Assembly (NCBI GenBank): GCA_016208305.1
Contig: JACQYI010000063.1
Coordinates: 1-64,000, forward strand
Source of the DNA: Oscillatoriophycideae cyanobacterium NC_groundwater_1537_Pr4_S-0.65um_50_18
GTDB lineage: Bacteria > Cyanobacteriota > Cyanobacteriia > Elainellales > Elainellaceae
Direction of reading: 5' to 3'
DNA: 64,000 bases
Below, piece by piece: positions 18,537 to 29,013 of the stretch (the first letter of the stretch is position 1; each line of letters opens with the position of its first letter). Made by a program: the position numbers and the translations under genes. The notes beneath the pieces are model-generated. The model worked only from the letters and a program-made list of their open reading frames with translations. It had not been told where the DNA came from and did no database searches.

Positions 18537-18698
18537 GCCGTTTCTCGCTAAAGCAGTGGGCTACAGCTTTGCAGGGGCGATCGGCTAACTGTTGGGCAAG
18601 TAATGGGTAAGTGTTAAGCAAGTTCTTGGGTAAGTGTTGAGCCAATAATCGCCCTATGGCAGCCATGCAGCAGCTTAGAAAAGCATAGGCATTCCCAT

Positions 18699-18740
18699 AA
18701 AAAAGGGTGAGTTGCTTGCCTACAAGGACGCAACTCACCT
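18699..18740 (-). terminator. Terminator-like hairpin downstream of the helicase gene
   Basis: On the minus strand GGTGAGTTGC (18739-18730) pairs perfectly with GCAACTCACC (18715-18706), with a 14-nt loop, followed by CTTTTTTA. It could terminate the minus-strand helicase transcript, about 140 nt past its stop. It sits beyond the convergent EVE gene and may also serve that gene. Confidence 0.7.
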
Positions 18741-18798
18741 TAATATCAGACTTGAAATAATCAAACTTAGAATGATCAGACTCGGCATTGCTTCATCT

Positions 18799-18855
18799 AG
18801 CTATGAGTTTTATGGGAGAAACCCAAAGTAAATTTCCCTCATAAAACTCATAGCT
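18799..18855. repeat. Long inverted repeat between EVE and helicase genes
   Basis: AGCTATGAGTTTTATG at the left is matched by CATAAAACTCATAGCT at the right, a 16-bp perfect stem with a further partial GGGA/TCCC extension and an AT-rich loop. No T-run follows on either strand. It is one of several long palindromes in the window's spacers. Confidence 0.75.
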
Positions 18856-18877
18856 CTAATCCGCAACGCTATCCAAT

Positions 18878-20335
18878 CTATGGCTTAGAAGGAATCCGAG
18901 GTTGGGCTTTTTTCACAATAGGCTTGGGCTTAGGACTGCCGCTATTGCCGCCGCCGTTGCCACCGTTGCCGCCATAGCTCCGCCGTCTGGGTTCATCCAT
19001 CACCATTTGATCATCATTGGCTGCCTGGTCAACCCGCATCCAGCTTGGACGAATCTGGTCATAGGCCATTTGCAAAGCCGCCGCTGCGATCGTATGGGGA
19101 TCAAATTCTTCGCTGAGCTGAGAAATGATCGGCAAGAAGGAAGCCATGCGTTCACCTGTCAAGGCTTCGCGCAGCTGCTCTTGCAGTTTGTGCAGATGGC
19201 GCGCCTCGATCTGAGCACGGGTTGGGATCGTACCGATCTCCAAACGCTGACGAATGTGGTGTTCGATATCGCGTAACTTGCGCTTGTCTAATGCATGCAG
19301 CAGCGAAATAGCAACACCTTCTTTGCCAGCGCGACCTGTCCGACCGATCCGGTGGACGTAGTTCTCAACGCTGTCAGGCATGTCGTAGTTGATCACATGG
19401 GTGAGATCTTCCACATGCAGACCGCGGGCAGCAATGTCAGTTGCCACAACCCAGCGTACCTGACGCTGCCGGAATCGGAGCAACAGCCGCTCCCGCTGGG
19501 ATTGGCTCAAGTCGCCATGATACTCATCTACACTATGCCCTGCGGCTTGTAGCTGGCGGGTTAGCTCAGCCGCTGCCTTACGGGTGCGGACAAAGATCAG
19601 TGCCGACTCAGGATCTTCCATTTCTAGGATGGGCTGAAGCGCTCTACCTTTTGTCCAGCCACGGGGAACGATATAGACCACTTGGTTAATGCGGGTGGGA
19701 GCTGCTTTGGGCTGCTCAACAGTCACGGTGACAGGCGATCGCAGAAACTTAGCTGCCAAAGCCCGAATAGAAGGCTCCATCGTGGCAGAGAAGAAGGCGG
19801 TCTGCCGCTCAGCTGGAGCCTGCGCCAAGATTCTTTCGACATCTTGAATAAAGCCCATGTTGAGCATCTCGTCCGCTTCGTCTAGCACTAGCCAGCTAAG
19901 CTGATTGAGCTTTAGGTCGCCACGCTTGAGCAGGTCTAGGACACGACCGGGAGTGCCCACAACCACCTGAACGCCACGCTGTAGACGACGAATTTGCAAA
20001 TCAATCGCCTGACCACCGTAAATCGGCAGAATTTGCAGACGGCGATCGTCGCTGAAGGTGCGCATGGATTGGTAAACCTGCACTGCCAACTCGCGGGTGG
20101 GGGTAAGAATGAGTGCCTGAACCGCATTGCTATTGAGGTCAATCCGCTCTAGCAATGGTAGCGAGAAGGCTGCGGTTTTTCCGGTACCCGTCTGGGCTTG
20201 ACCGACAACATCGCGACCTGCCAGCAAATGAGGAATGGCTTGCGCCTGAATTGCGGTCGGCTCCGTAAAACCTGTTTTTTCCAGGTGACGAACGACAGCT
20301 TCAGACAGACCAAGACTATTAAACGAAAGCGTCAT
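18878..20335 (-). CDS. DEAD-box ATP-dependent RNA helicase
   Basis: 485 residues. All core motifs are present: Q-motif GFTEPTAIQ, Walker A AQTGTGKT (47-54), PTRELA, GTPGRVLDL, DEADEML, FFSATM, and HRIGRTGRAG in the second RecA domain. The C-terminal 110 residues form a helical region and a Gly/Asn-rich tail (RRRSYGGNGGNGGGNSG) that likely binds RNA. It is close to CsdA/DeaD and the cyanobacterial CrhR group, which unwind RNA in the cold and under redox stress. The leader at 20336-20403 contains tandem GGC-TT-AGGCCGTATG units and may carry regulation. rimO lies directly upstream on the same strand, about 70 nt away. Confidence 0.95.
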   Translation of the reverse strand: MTLSFNSLGLSEAVVRHLEKTGFTEPTAIQAQAIPHLLAGRDVVGQAQTGTGKTAAFSLPLLERIDLNSNAVQALILTPTRELAVQVYQSMRTFSDDRRLQILPIYGGQAIDLQIRRLQRGVQVVVGTPGRVLDLLKRGDLKLNQLSWLVLDEADEMLNMGFIQDVERILAQAPAERQTAFFSATMEPSIRALAAKFLRSPVTVTVEQPKAAPTRINQVVYIVPRGWTKGRALQPILEMEDPESALIFVRTRKAAAELTRQLQAAGHSVDEYHGDLSQSQRERLLLRFRQRQVRWVVATDIAARGLHVEDLTHVINYDMPDSVENYVHRIGRTGRAGKEGVAISLLHALDKRKLRDIEHHIRQRLEIGTIPTRAQIEARHLHKLQEQLREALTGERMASFLPIISQLSEEFDPHTIAAAALQMAYDQIRPSWMRVDQAANDDQMVMDEPRRRSYGGNGGNGGGNSGSPKPKPIVKKAQPRIPSKP

Positions 20336-20403
20336 TGAAACTCCTTTAGGGTGTATGACTTTGGTGTAAGGCTTTGAGGCTTGTGGCTTTAGGCCGTATG
20401 GCT

Positions 20404-21771
20404 TCAGGCCGTATGAACAGAGACACGACTAATTGCGCCTCTCAATTGAGTTGAAGTATCGGCAACGTGACCATAAAGGTCATAGACATCGGCATCAGCG
20501 ATCGCAACTGGGATCATGGATCCCAAGCGCGCGTCTCCCTGGACATAGACCAATCCATCGACCTCAGGCGCAAAGCGAGCCGATCGCCCCACCAGTTCCC
20601 CTGTCTCAGGATTTTCTTGTTCAACCAACACATCAACAACTTTGCCGATTTCTGCCCGATTCTTTCGCAGCGAGATCGGCTGCTGCACAGTCATCAAGGC
20701 ATCCCGTCGCTCATCCATGACCTCTTGCGAAATCTGGTTGAGCATGTCATGGGCGGGTGTTCCTTCTTCGGGAGAGAAGGTAAACACCCCAACGTGATCG
20801 AATTCATGGCGCTGGACAAACTGCAGCAAATGCTGGAAATGCTCATCTGTCTCGCCAGGGAAGCCCACGATGAAGGTCGTTCGCAAGACCGCGTTGGGTA
20901 AGGCGGCTTTAATGCGATCGATAATTTTGTCATTGACCTGCCCTTGCCAAGGACGGTTCATAGCTTTTAGCACCTCAGGGTGAGAATGCTGAAGCGGCAG
21001 ATCAAGATAAGGCAGTACGTTTGGCGTTTCTCGCATTGCCTCAATCACTTTGGGAGTCAACCCCGTTGGATAAGCGTAGTGCATCCGAATCCAGGGCACC
21101 TGCACCTTACCCAAAGCTTGTAGCAGTTCTGCCAATCTGGGCTCGCCATACAGATCCAGCCCATAATTGGTTGTGATCTGCGAGATCAGGATAATCTCCT
21201 GAACGCCCTCGGCAGCGAGCTGCTCGGCTTCTGCCACGATCGACTCAATCGATCGCGATCGCTGATTCCCCCGCAGGTGAGGAATGATGCAAAAAGCGCA
21301 ACGATAGTCGCAGCCTTCAGCGACTCGCAGGTAAGCCACTCCTTCAGTGGTCGTGCGATAGCGAGGCACCGTTTCATCAGCAATATAGGTTGGATTAGCG
21401 GAAATCTCGCTGACTCGCTCTCCTTCCTCTGCCCGCTGAATCACATCCACAATTTTGTGATAGTCGCCTGTGCCGACAAGGGCGACAGCCTCTGGGATCG
21501 CATCCAGCAGTTCTTGCTGAAAATGCTGTGCCATGCAGCCTGTGATTACAATCTTTTTATTCTCTTCCGCTAGCTCAACTAGCGTGCGTACCGACTCTTC
21601 ACGCGCCGATTGAATAAAGCTACAAGTATTGACAATAACATAGTCAGCCAACTCTTCGTTGGAATCGACCTGATAGCCAGCCTGTACGAGGAGGCCGAGC
21701 ATATGCTCAGTATCGATTCGATTTTTTTCGCAGCCTAAATGAGAGATGGCAATGGAGGGTTTGTTGCCCAT
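20404..21771 (-). CDS. rimO: Ribosomal protein S12 methylthiotransferase RimO
   Basis: 455 residues. RimO adds a methylthio group to Asp89 of ribosomal protein S12 using two [4Fe-4S] clusters and SAM. The N-terminal UPF0004 domain has Cys14, Cys50 and Cys79; the radical SAM motif CDYRCAFC has Cys154, Cys158 and Cys161; a TRAM domain follows ([20 protein letters not shown]). The start [18 protein letters not shown] is typical of cyanobacterial RimO. The C-terminal [16 protein letters not shown] extension past TRAM is lineage-specific. The next minus-strand gene is the helicase, so they may be co-transcribed. Confidence 0.95.
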   Translation of the reverse strand: MGNKPSIAISHLGCEKNRIDTEHMLGLLVQAGYQVDSNEELADYVIVNTCSFIQSAREESVRTLVELAEENKKIVITGCMAQHFQQELLDAIPEAVALVGTGDYHKIVDVIQRAEEGERVSEISANPTYIADETVPRYRTTTEGVAYLRVAEGCDYRCAFCIIPHLRGNQRSRSIESIVAEAEQLAAEGVQEIILISQITTNYGLDLYGEPRLAELLQALGKVQVPWIRMHYAYPTGLTPKVIEAMRETPNVLPYLDLPLQHSHPEVLKAMNRPWQGQVNDKIIDRIKAALPNAVLRTTFIVGFPGETDEHFQHLLQFVQRHEFDHVGVFTFSPEEGTPAHDMLNQISQEVMDERRDALMTVQQPISLRKNRAEIGKVVDVLVEQENPETGELVGRSARFAPEVDGLVYVQGDARLGSMIPVAIADADVYDLYGHVADTSTQLRGAISRVSVHTA

Positions 21772-22222
21772 GCAATTAGTAATTTTTTGAGACTTCTAGT
21801 GTGACAAAGTGATCAATTTTCAAGATTGTGGCGATCGCTTCATCAACGGACTAGACTTTTGTCTCTAGAGCTATCCCAACCAAAGTCGAGAGGCATCGTT
21901 AACTGCAATCGCACGATTTCGGCGCGCTGACTGATCTCAAGCGCCAGTTTTGGAAATTCTTTGAAAACCGAACCATAAGTCAAGGCACTTAACCTAGACT
22001 TTTAACAATCAAGCTCGGCCTATCTCAGGCACCAACTACAACAATCTTAACACAACTATTTCGATAACCGATAGCCTCCGACACAGTTCAATTGCAATCT
22101 CTCAGGCTGGAGGCACGCTGTTAGAGTAAATTTAAGTAGTGGGAAGAAACCCTTCTTCCACGTAGATTTCTTGAATATGCTTGAAGCCCGATATCAGTTC
22201 GTTCGATATCTATCCTAGACCA
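21772..22222. other. Divergent intergenic region between rimO and btpA
   Basis: About 450 bp without a supported gene. It should hold the divergent promoters of rimO and btpA. I see no repeat or RNA structure that I can name. Confidence 0.35.
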
Positions 22223-23101
22223 GTGGACTTGAAACAAACCTTTAAAACTGAAAATCCTGTCATCGGCGTTGTGCATTTGCTGCCGCTTCCGACTTCTCCT
22301 CGTTGGGGTGGCAGCCTCAAGGCCGTGATCGATCGTGCTGAGCAAGAGGCCACCGCACTCGCCTCTGGAGGCGTAGATGCCATTATTGTTGAGAACTTCT
22401 TCGATGCACCCTTTGCCAAAAGCTGCGTCGATCCGGCTGTGGTGAGCGCTATGACCTTAGTGGTGCAGCGCTTAATGAATCTCGTAACGCTGCCGATTGG
22501 GCTAAATGTGCTGCGAAATGATGCGCGGAGCGCTATTGCGATCGCCACCTGCACCCAAGCTCGGTTTATCCGGGTGAATGTGCTGACAGGCATTATGGCC
22601 ACCGATCAGGGGCTAATTGAGGGAGAAGCTCATACGCTGTTGCGCTATCGGCGAGAGTTGGGAAGTGATGTCAAAATTTTGGCAGATGTGCTGGTGAAAC
22701 ATGCGCGGCCGCTGGGTTCTCCTAATTTGACTACTGCCGTACAGGAAACGATCGATCGGGGCTTGGCAGACGGCGTCATCTTGTCGGGCTGGGCAACGGG
22801 CAGTCCCCCCAGCTTAGAGGATTTAGAGCTGGCTACTGCTGCCGCTAACGGCACTCCGGTGTTTATTGGCAGCGGTGCTAGCTGGGAAAATATTCCTCAG
22901 CTCATTCAAGCCGCAGATGGCGTGATTGTGTCTAGCGCTCTGAAGCGACGCGGCAAAATTGATCAGCCCATTGATCCGATCCGCGTCAGCCAATTTGTGG
23001 AAGCGATGCGGCGCAGTTTGGCAGTCAAGGGGACGGTAAAGGAGTCAGATCCGGCGATCGCTGCCTCAAAAGTTGCGGCTCCACAAGTCGCAGGGTCATG
23101 A
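22223..23101 (+). CDS. btpA: Photosystem I biogenesis protein BtpA
   Basis: 292 residues from GTG 22223 (VDLKQTFKTENPVIGVVHL). BtpA is a thylakoid-peripheral TIM-barrel protein needed to stabilise photosystem I reaction-centre proteins, notably in the cold. Family motifs include VIGVVHLLPLPTSPRWGG near the N-terminus, DAIIVENFFDAPF, GLNVLRND and a phosphate-binding-like GVIVSSALKRRG at the end. An upstream in-frame TTG at 22181 would add 14 residues, which the family does not normally have. The C-terminal 25 residues are Ala/Lys-rich and variable. It is monocistronic in this window. Confidence 0.93.
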   Translation: MDLKQTFKTENPVIGVVHLLPLPTSPRWGGSLKAVIDRAEQEATALASGGVDAIIVENFFDAPFAKSCVDPAVVSAMTLVVQRLMNLVTLPIGLNVLRNDARSAIAIATCTQARFIRVNVLTGIMATDQGLIEGEAHTLLRYRRELGSDVKILADVLVKHARPLGSPNLTTAVQETIDRGLADGVILSGWATGSPPSLEDLELATAAANGTPVFIGSGASWENIPQLIQAADGVIVSSALKRRGKIDQPIDPIRVSQFVEAMRRSLAVKGTVKESDPAIAASKVAAPQVAGS

Positions 23102-23361
23102 TGCCCGATCCTTCAGATTGATTTCAGATTAATCTCTAATCAGCTCGCGATAAGTTAATCCCTAGCCTGCAACTTTAGCGCATACATTTCTTAAGATTCT
23201 GTCCTACGTGCCTCTAAAAATCTCTAAACAGGGCACCTTATGTACGAGTTTGAGTCAAAATACATTAGAGGTTCAGCACAGTAAGCTGGATATGAATGTT
23301 GTGACTTGAATTTAATTTTCAGCTCTGTTCTTTACTCAAAGCCGCTTTCAACTGGAGCCTT

Positions 23362-24303
23362 ATGACTACTAGCCGTCGTCGTCAAATTCCCTGGATGCAC
23401 CGTCAATCGCGGTATTTGATTGCTGCGGTTGCTGTTTTTGGGGCTTTAAATACGGGATATATTACTGCAACCAAGCTGTTTGGCGGCGAAACTGTTTGCC
23501 CAACCAGCGGCTGCGAGCAAGTTTTGTCTGGTCCCTATGCCACTGTTTTTGGATTGCCTTTGGCGCTGTTTGGTTTACTCGCCTACGTGGGGATGGCGGC
23601 CTTTGCTCTGGCGCCGCTAGCGGTGAACCCCGATAAGGAGCGATCGCTGCGATCGAAGCTAGAAAATCAGACTTGGCTGCTGCTGTTTGCGGGGGCAACA
23701 GCCATGATGATCTTTAGTGGCTATTTGATGTACATCATGTTTTCTCAGTACGTAGCGCTTTATGGGGCTAAAGGGCTGTGCTATTACTGTCTTGCCTCTG
23801 CTCTGTTTGCGCTGACGCTGTTTGTATTGACGCTCTTTGGACGCGACTGGGAAGATGTGGGGCAGCTTTTCTTTACGGGCATATTGGTCAGCATGATCAC
23901 GATCGTGGGGACGCTGGGCGTTTATGCCAACGTTAACGGTTCCACTGTGGCAAATGACAATGCTCCAGGTCGCACTGGCGCGGCTGTCACAACCTTGTCA
24001 GGTCAGTCAGAAATTCAGCTGGCTCGGCATTTGGCTAGCGTTGGTGCCAAAATGTACAGTGCTTATTGGTGTCCCCATTGCCATGATCAGAAGCAGCTTT
24101 TTGGGCAACAGGCCGTTGCGGCTCTACCAGTTGTAGAATGTGCCCCGGATGGCCGCAATTCTCAGACTGCGCTCTGTCAAGAAAAAAAAGTTGAAGGGTT
24201 TCCGACTTGGGAGATCAACGGCACCATGACTTCAGGCACTCAGACGCTGCAAAATTTAGCAGATCTATCTGGTTATCAAGGGCCGCGAGACTTTAAGAAT
24301 TAG
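23362..24303 (+). CDS. VKOR-thioredoxin fusion (oxidative folding)
   Basis: 313 residues. An N-terminal vitamin K epoxide reductase domain with four to five membrane helices carries loop cysteines Cys46/Cys51 (CPTSGC) and the quinone-proximal pair Cys140/Cys143 (CYYC). A thioredoxin-like domain follows from about 215 with the CPHC redox site (Cys237/Cys240). In cyanobacteria this fusion replaces DsbA/DsbB: the Trx domain oxidises lumenal or periplasmic thiols and VKOR passes electrons to plastoquinone. An extra Cys pair (VECAPDG, ALCQEKK) follows the Trx helix. The start ATG is preceded by a GGAG. Confidence 0.95.
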   Translation: MTTSRRRQIPWMHRQSRYLIAAVAVFGALNTGYITATKLFGGETVCPTSGCEQVLSGPYATVFGLPLALFGLLAYVGMAAFALAPLAVNPDKERSLRSKLENQTWLLLFAGATAMMIFSGYLMYIMFSQYVALYGAKGLCYYCLASALFALTLFVLTLFGRDWEDVGQLFFTGILVSMITIVGTLGVYANVNGSTVANDNAPGRTGAAVTTLSGQSEIQLARHLASVGAKMYSAYWCPHCHDQKQLFGQQAVAALPVVECAPDGRNSQTALCQEKKVEGFPTWEINGTMTSGTQTLQNLADLSGYQGPRDFKN

Positions 24304-24394
24304 CCTTGGCAGATTGCGAGACTGAAGATTTTACGTCTAAGACTTTTACGTCTAAAACTTCTAAAACTAATGTCTGGCATTGCTTAACCTGTTT

Positions 24395-24445
24395 AAAGAA
24401 GAATTTTGGGAGGCGCACTCCATGCGCCTCCCAAAATTCTTCTTT
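24395..24445. repeat. Perfect 23-bp inverted repeat, loop CTCCA
   Basis: The left arm 24395-24417 and right arm 24423-24445 are exact reverse complements over 23 bp, with a 5-nt loop. The arms contain GGGAGGCGCA/TGCGCCTCCC next to the loop. It lies between the VKOR gene and aroE; no clear T-run follows. It is immediately preceded by imperfect TTTTACGTCTAA-AC repeats (24327-24366). It belongs structurally with the palindromes at 37886, 51526 and 55331. Confidence 0.85.
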
Positions 24446-24596
24446 ATGTTTGGGTAAAAAATTAGCGTTTTGGGCTGGATTAAATTTGTGATCCTGTAGA
24501 GGCAATGCCGGAGCGATCGCCAGACTAGAGCAGAAAATGCGAGGATATCGAGAAGCACCGCTTCAGCTCGGTTTTAGATTCTAGGTTTTAGATTTT

Positions 24597-25487
24597 ATGT
24601 CTATCGGTCTATCAATCACAGGCACGACGCAACTTCTGGGCGTTATAGGGCACCCTGTCGAGCATTCACTATCGCCCGTCATGCACAATGCCGCGATCGC
24701 AGAACTGGGAGTAAATTATGCCTATCTCCCTTTGCCTGTATCCCCTGAAAATTTGGCAAGCGCGATCGCAGGGTTTGAGGCGATCGGACTCCAGGGCTTC
24801 AACGTTACGATTCCGCACAAGCAAGCCATTATGCCGCTGTTATCAGAAGTGTCAGAGTTGGCAAAGGCGATCGGAGCGGTCAACACGGTTTATCGCACTG
24901 CAGAGGGGTGGGGTGGCACGAACACAGATGTTGTTGGCTTCCTGGCTCCCTTGCTAGAACACCCAACCCGCCTGCCGCAGCAGTGGAAAAATAGTACAGC
25001 CGTAATTTTGGGCAATGGGGGAGCTGCCCGAGCCGTTGTTGCCGGATGCCATCAGTTGGGCTGTGCCCATATTCAGGTGGTGGGGCGCAGCTTTGAGAAA
25101 CTGCAAGCCTTTCAGCGAAGCTGGGAAAATGCTCCGCTCAGCGCCAATCTCTCTGTCTATACGTGGGAAAACCTGTCTTTCCTGCTCAGCCGAGCGGATT
25201 TGCTGGTCAACACGACGCCTATTGGCATGTATCCCCAGGGTGATGCATCCCCATTGACTGCAACAGAAATAGCGCAGTTGTCTTCTCAGGCGATCGCCTA
25301 TGATCTGATCTACAGACCTCGCCCAACCTTGTTATTGCAGCAAGCTCAAGCTCAAGGATGCAGCACCTTAGATGGTCTAGAAATGTTGGTGCAACAAGGT
25401 GCTGCGGCTCTACAAATTTGGCTCCAGCAGCCTGTCCCTGTGGATAGTATGCGGCGATCGCTGCTGGAGAATCTGAAGGTCGCTTGA
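24597..25487 (+). CDS. aroE: Shikimate dehydrogenase
   Basis: 296 residues. AroE reduces 3-dehydroshikimate with NADPH in aromatic amino acid synthesis. Substrate-binding EHSLSP (22-27), the catalytic Lys75 in NVTIPHK, Asn96 (GAVNTV), Asp111 (NTDVVGF), the nucleotide loop ILGNGGAARAVV and NTTPIGMYP are all present. Length and motif order match cyanobacterial AroE. It is monocistronic and follows the 24.4-kb palindrome. Confidence 0.96.
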   Translation: MSIGLSITGTTQLLGVIGHPVEHSLSPVMHNAAIAELGVNYAYLPLPVSPENLASAIAGFEAIGLQGFNVTIPHKQAIMPLLSEVSELAKAIGAVNTVYRTAEGWGGTNTDVVGFLAPLLEHPTRLPQQWKNSTAVILGNGGAARAVVAGCHQLGCAHIQVVGRSFEKLQAFQRSWENAPLSANLSVYTWENLSFLLSRADLLVNTTPIGMYPQGDASPLTATEIAQLSSQAIAYDLIYRPRPTLLLQQAQAQGCSTLDGLEMLVQQGAAALQIWLQQPVPVDSMRRSLLENLKVA

Positions 25488-25639
25488 GCTATCAAACAAC
25501 CTTAGGATCGTGGATGAAATAACACCGGAAACTCAAGCGTAAGGTTTAGCATTCGGGCAACCCTCTTTGCTACGACCAAGGGCACATCTGCTGAATGCTA
25601 AACCCCTACAGGTCTATCGGTTCTATTTTGTTCTCGTTC

Positions 25640-25897
25640 CTAAGTCGCATCCTGCTGCTTACGCGGCTTCATATTGCCCAAAGACTCTAGTGCCGCTTTT
25701 TCCAGCAGCTTTTTTAGCTCTAGCTCTGCCAGGGTTCCCTGCTCTGGGGCCTTAGGCGGCCGCTCTGACCAGCCACACTTGACACAAGTCCGCCATTCGT
25801 AAGCTTCCAGCAGCAGATTTAGCGGTTGCTGACACTGAGGGCACAGCTGTGCCACAGGTTTGGGTACCGAAGTCGGTGGCTGCTTGTCTTGACTCAC
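25640..25897 (-). CDS. Zinc-ribbon downstream part of a split gene (likely -1 frameshift product)
   Basis: From GTG 25897 this frame gives 85 aa with a zinc ribbon CPQCQQPLNLLLEAYEWRTC..CGW (two CxxC pairs) and a basic/acidic tail. The same frame is open without a stop further upstream to 26053, adding 50 residues beginning VDRLLRERLPHSQ. That is exactly where the upstream gene (26032-26352) carries a slippery heptamer. The most economical reading is one gene whose long product (about 237 aa) needs a -1 frameshift. If no frameshift occurs, GTG 25897 could be an independent start, but no good ribosome-binding site is seen. The function of the zinc ribbon is unknown; DNA, RNA or protein binding is possible. 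Confidence 0.6.
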   Translation of the reverse strand: MSQDKQPPTSVPKPVAQLCPQCQQPLNLLLEAYEWRTCVKCGWSERPPKAPEQGTLAELELKKLLEKAALESLGNMKPRKQQDAT

Positions 25898-26003
25898 TTG
25901 CAGCCAGAGCGCCGCAACGGACGAACCCGGTGATGCATCAGAGGCACTGGATGGAATATTTGATATCCCCGAAGAAGGTCTTACCGCAGGTTCTGTAGTG
26001 TTG

Positions 26004-26053
26004 GCCTTCTGAGAATGAGGCAGGCGTTCTCTCAGAAGGCGATCGACTTTCCC
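26004..26053 (-). promoter_or_regulatory. Candidate -1 programmed ribosomal frameshift signal
   Basis: On the minus strand, G GGA AAG (26053-26047) lies in zero frame as X-XXY-YYZ. Six nucleotides later comes a perfect 11-bp stem, GCCTTCTGAGA (26040-26030) with TCTCAGAAGGC (26014-26004), and a 15-nt loop. The zero-frame stop TGA (26034-26032) lies inside the first stem arm. Slippage leads into the open -1 frame (VDRLLRERL) continuing to 25640. Heptamer, spacing and stem all match known bacterial and phage -1 sites; G GGA AAG is the heptamer used by phage lambda G/GT. Confidence 0.7.
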
Positions 26054-26352
26054 TCAAGCATCGCCACCTTGGGAATCAATCCCTCCAGTTCGGCTAGTCG
26101 GCGCTTAAGCAGCTCTAATTCTTCTCTTGCAGAATTTACTGGTTCTGCTGAGCCGTTACTGACAAAACTGCTTGCCAGAGCCTCCAAAATCACCTGAGCC
26201 TGAGTTTTTCCAGACTGTTTCATCCGGAGGGCAATTGCCCTAGCCATCGCCAAGGGTAGGTTTAGAGTAATCGGCAGCTCAGGCGATCGCATCGATTCGC
26301 GGTTGCCCGGAGCCGGAATGCGATTAGGTGAGGATTCAAAATTCTCAGTCAT
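26032..26352 (-). CDS. Ribbon-helix-helix-like protein, zero-frame part of split gene
   Basis: 106 residues. After a disordered start, PITLNLPLAMARAIALRMKQ followed by SGKTQAQVILEALASSF looks like a CopG/ribbon-helix-helix element with one strand and two helices, followed by a coiled-coil stretch SAREELELLKRRLAELEGLI. It ends at TGA inside the frameshift stem. The long form would place this domain in front of a zinc ribbon. The role is unknown; a DNA-binding regulator is plausible by fold only. ATG 26352 is preceded by no strong Shine-Dalgarno. The alternative to a frameshift is a one-base deletion in the GGG run that makes this a broken gene. Confidence 0.7.
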   Translation of the reverse strand: MTENFESSPNRIPAPGNRESMRSPELPITLNLPLAMARAIALRMKQSGKTQAQVILEALASSFVSNGSAEPVNSAREELELLKRRLAELEGLIPKVAMLEGKSIAF

Positions 26353-26844
26353 GAAACTTATGCCAATCCAAGACGCTTAGAGCTTTGTAACCACTAGAGT
26401 TCCCGCTTCTCAGTCAAAAATTGACTTCAAAACAGCGTGATCCTTGAGCCTTCCATATATTCCCCGAAAGGTAGGCTGTAGGCACCTTGCAAAACATGAC
26501 TCTCTAAAAAACGGATATCTGATTTGAAACATAACTCAAAATCAGTCGATTGCCTATTTGGTGAGGGGGGAATGAGCTGGCTTATGCAAGGGGGAATGGT
26601 TGTAAGGCGCTACAAACTTTTACAAAGTTTGTCTGCGACCTCTTGCGGGAATTCCGCCTCTATCTTTCAGGGGTTCATGCTTCCCAAATCGCATTTATGG
26701 AAGAGATTTAACGGGTGGGGTTGCAGAGGCAAAGCGTAGACCGCAAAAATTAGCGTCTCGATCGCTCAAAATTGCCGATACAATTCTGTTTGAGTGAACT
26801 TCTGCCTGCGAAGTGGCTCATAGCCCCCCATTCTGGAGAACCCT
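26353..26844. other. Intergenic region, divergent promoters
   Basis: About 490 bp. A 71-codon open frame at 26524-26739 looks unlike a protein (Cys/Trp/Met scattered, no start signal) and is not called. The region separates the split gene from the HAS-barrel gene and should contain both promoters. Confidence 0.35.
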
Positions 26845-27462
26845 ATGCGACTGGGCAAAGTAGTCAAGTCCAATTCTCATTGCGATTACGTGGTGCAAAT
26901 TGACGATCGCATGGAAGTGACCAATCCGCCTTTGCCAGAAGATTACGGGTTTGGCTGCTTTGTCAAGTTAGAGGACGAGGGCGATCGCCAGTCTTCTCGT
27001 CATTGGGCCGTAGGCGTAGTCTATAACTCGCAGCTGTTTAACCCGATGTTTCTCAGCAATGGGCCGCGCCTCACAAGCGATCCCGATCCGATGTTTGCCC
27101 CTGACTTAATCATGGAAACTCGGACGCTGTTGGGTGTGGTGCTGATTGGAACCATCATGCAGCAAGATCATCTGACCTATGGTATCCACGGCATTCCGCG
27201 TGTAGTCGTTCCTGTCAATACGCCTGTTTGTCTAATGTCTCAAAGTGAAATCCATCGGTTTCATCTCAATCAAGATGAGCGATCGCAATTTTGCTACTAC
27301 AGCCACCTCCTTCGGTTTGGTGGCAGTTTTGCCGCACAGCTCACCCAGCAAATTCTCAAAGAACTCACCGATAGCCGTCTATTTATGGGAGCCGAACAGC
27401 GGGCACTCGAAATTTTGGGCAAGGAGCTTGCCTGGAAAAACACAATGGGGGCAATGCGATAG
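26845..27462 (+). CDS. HAS-barrel domain protein
   Basis: 205 residues. The N-terminal segment, MRLGKVVKSNSHCDYVVQID followed by DYGFGCFVKLE and WAVGVVYNSQLFNP, is a HAS-barrel (HerA/ATP synthase-type beta barrel). The C-terminal half has ETRTLLGVVLIGTI and helices. HAS barrels are found at the N-terminus of HerA translocases; this stand-alone cyanobacterial form lacks the ATPase. As nurA occurs 18 kb away, a NurA-HerA connection is tempting but unproved. ATG 26845 is preceded by GGAGAACC. Confidence 0.85.
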   Translation: MRLGKVVKSNSHCDYVVQIDDRMEVTNPPLPEDYGFGCFVKLEDEGDRQSSRHWAVGVVYNSQLFNPMFLSNGPRLTSDPDPMFAPDLIMETRTLLGVVLIGTIMQQDHLTYGIHGIPRVVVPVNTPVCLMSQSEIHRFHLNQDERSQFCYYSHLLRFGGSFAAQLTQQILKELTDSRLFMGAEQRALEILGKELAWKNTMGAMR

Positions 27463-27546
27463 TTCAACACGATAGGTTAATACAGGCTGAGACTGCTTGT
27501 AGCAATGCTTTTGGAGCGATCGCCTGCTTTGAATTAAAAAAATAAG

Positions 27547-27576
27547 TTGACACTTGTCTCTATTTCTCTAGATAAT
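27547..27576 (+). promoter_or_regulatory. Sigma70-type promoter of purA
   Basis: TTGACA at 27547-27552, an 18-bp spacer and GATAAT at 27571-27576 form a near-consensus -35/-10 pair, 36 nt upstream of the purA start. It is the best-looking promoter I found in the window. Confidence 0.65.
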
Positions 27577-27591
27577 TAAAGACTGTGTTAA

Positions 27592-28953
<1,362 letters not shown>

Positions 28954-29013
28954 GTTACTTCACAGTTCGCTGCTTCAGTCTTCAATTTTTATTCAGAACA
29001 AAACGAAACCCGT

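Noticed and set aside
26524-26739. 71-codon plus-strand open frame
   Set aside because: Amino-acid composition is unlike a protein, no ribosome-binding site is seen, and it lies between two divergently transcribed genes.
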